Below, in pieces: positions 5,978 to 6,363 of a stretch of 6,363 nucleotides of DNA (the first letter of the stretch is position 1; each line of letters starts with the position of its first letter). The notes below the pieces were generated by a model, which saw only the letters and a program-made list of their open reading frames with translations, was not told the DNA's origin and did not search any database. The position numbers and the translations under genes are program-made. This DNA is from Fimbriimonadales bacterium (GTDB lineage: Bacteria > Armatimonadota > Fimbriimonadia > Fimbriimonadales > ATM1): NCBI GenBank assembly GCA_025922995.1, contig JAICGT010000078.1, positions 1 through 6,363 on the forward strand, read 5' to 3'.

Positions 5978-6363
5978 CTACTGGATGTTCCAGATGGCGG
6001 TATCCAACCGAACCGTGTATGGGAAGCCCAGAACAGGGCCCGTCTGCTTGTAGGAGATCCGCATACGAACCGTCTGAGTACCGGCTTGGACGAACTGGGC
6101 GGCACCGCTAACAGGAATGTTGACAATGGTGTCGCCGGTTGTTGTCGCGCCGGTATTCACAACGACCCACTGGCCGGTGCTGAAGTTATACGCTTCGACC
6201 GTTCTAGACAGGGCGGTCGCTGTTGCGTGGCCCTCGATTCGAATGCTCATCGACGAAGGCGATGCCGTCGGAGACGTTCCATCGACCGTCAACCGAATCG
6301 AAGCCTGGGAGGATGAAAGCACCACCCCCGGCCGAATCTGCAGTCTCGAATCGTCGCTGAACA
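5978..6363 (-). CDS. C-terminal domain of a large extracellular beta-rich protein (5'-truncated by window edge)
   Basis: The frame is open to the window edge, giving 127 complete codons plus a stop. GTG 6325 should not be used as the start, because the codons before it (FSDDSRLQIRPG) continue the same domain. The sequence is rich in Ser, Thr, Val and Gly with alternating strands: VVLSSSQASIRLTVDG, SIRIEGHATATALSRTVEAY, STGQWVVVNTGATTTGDTIV, QTVRMRISYKQTGPVLGFPY and the end VRLDTAIWNIQ. This looks like a beta-sandwich of the kind found at the end of secreted or surface proteins. From memory, domains with an SDD-RPG opening and a TGPV...VR-D-A-W ending are multiplied in Armatimonadota-like genomes. 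No LPXTG, PEP-CTERM or C-terminal helix is present, so surface attachment is not explained. No catalytic motif can be seen in the visible part. Confidence 0.8.
   Translation of the reverse strand, partial: FSDDSRLQIRPGVVLSSSQASIRLTVDGTSPTASPSSMSIRIEGHATATALSRTVEAYNFSTGQWVVVNTGATTTGDTIVNIPVSGAAQFVQAGTQTVRMRISYKQTGPVLGFPYTVRLDTAIWNIQ

Overview
This 6.4 kb stretch of bacterial chromosome (GC roughly 58-60%) holds seven protein genes in short blocks on both strands. I see no RNA gene, insertion sequence, CRISPR array or phage gene. The source is uncertain. The repetitive beta-rich surface-type domain at the right edge (SDDSRLxIRPG near its start, a TGPVxxFPYxVRxDxAxW-type end) resembles, from memory, a domain multiplied in Armatimonadota/Fimbriimonadia-like genomes. 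A secreted M43 metalloprotease and the scarcity of Shine-Dalgarno sequences fit but do not prove that.

Left block (1-2271, + strand): the C-terminal part of an FAD-dependent amine/amino-acid oxidoreductase (DAO family), a compact short-chain dehydrogenase of the dihydropteridine-reductase-like kind, and a GT32-type glycosyltransferase with a DXD motif. Gaps of 17 and 10 bases suggest one transcript, although the three activities do not make an obvious pathway.

Middle block (2323-4212): galE (UDP-glucose 4-epimerase) on the - strand and a methylisocitrate lyase (PrpB-like) gene on the + strand diverge from a 72-base gap that carries a near-perfect 22-bp palindrome, a candidate shared operator. 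galE converges on the glycosyltransferase gene. UDP-galactose made by GalE could feed surface-glycan synthesis, but that link is inference.

Right block (4248-6363): a secreted pappalysin-type (M43) metalloprotease on the - strand shares a hairpin terminator with the lyase gene. It diverges from an unrecognised 210-residue protein whose motif order looks like a diverged macro domain. That gene ends at a strong 14-bp terminator hairpin, which also lies after the converging - strand gene for a partial extracellular beta-rich protein.

Gene density is high and the longest non-coding stretch is 155 bases. I found no convincing multi-gene novel system. The best leads are the macro-like protein, the shortened SDR and the palindrome between galE and the lyase gene.
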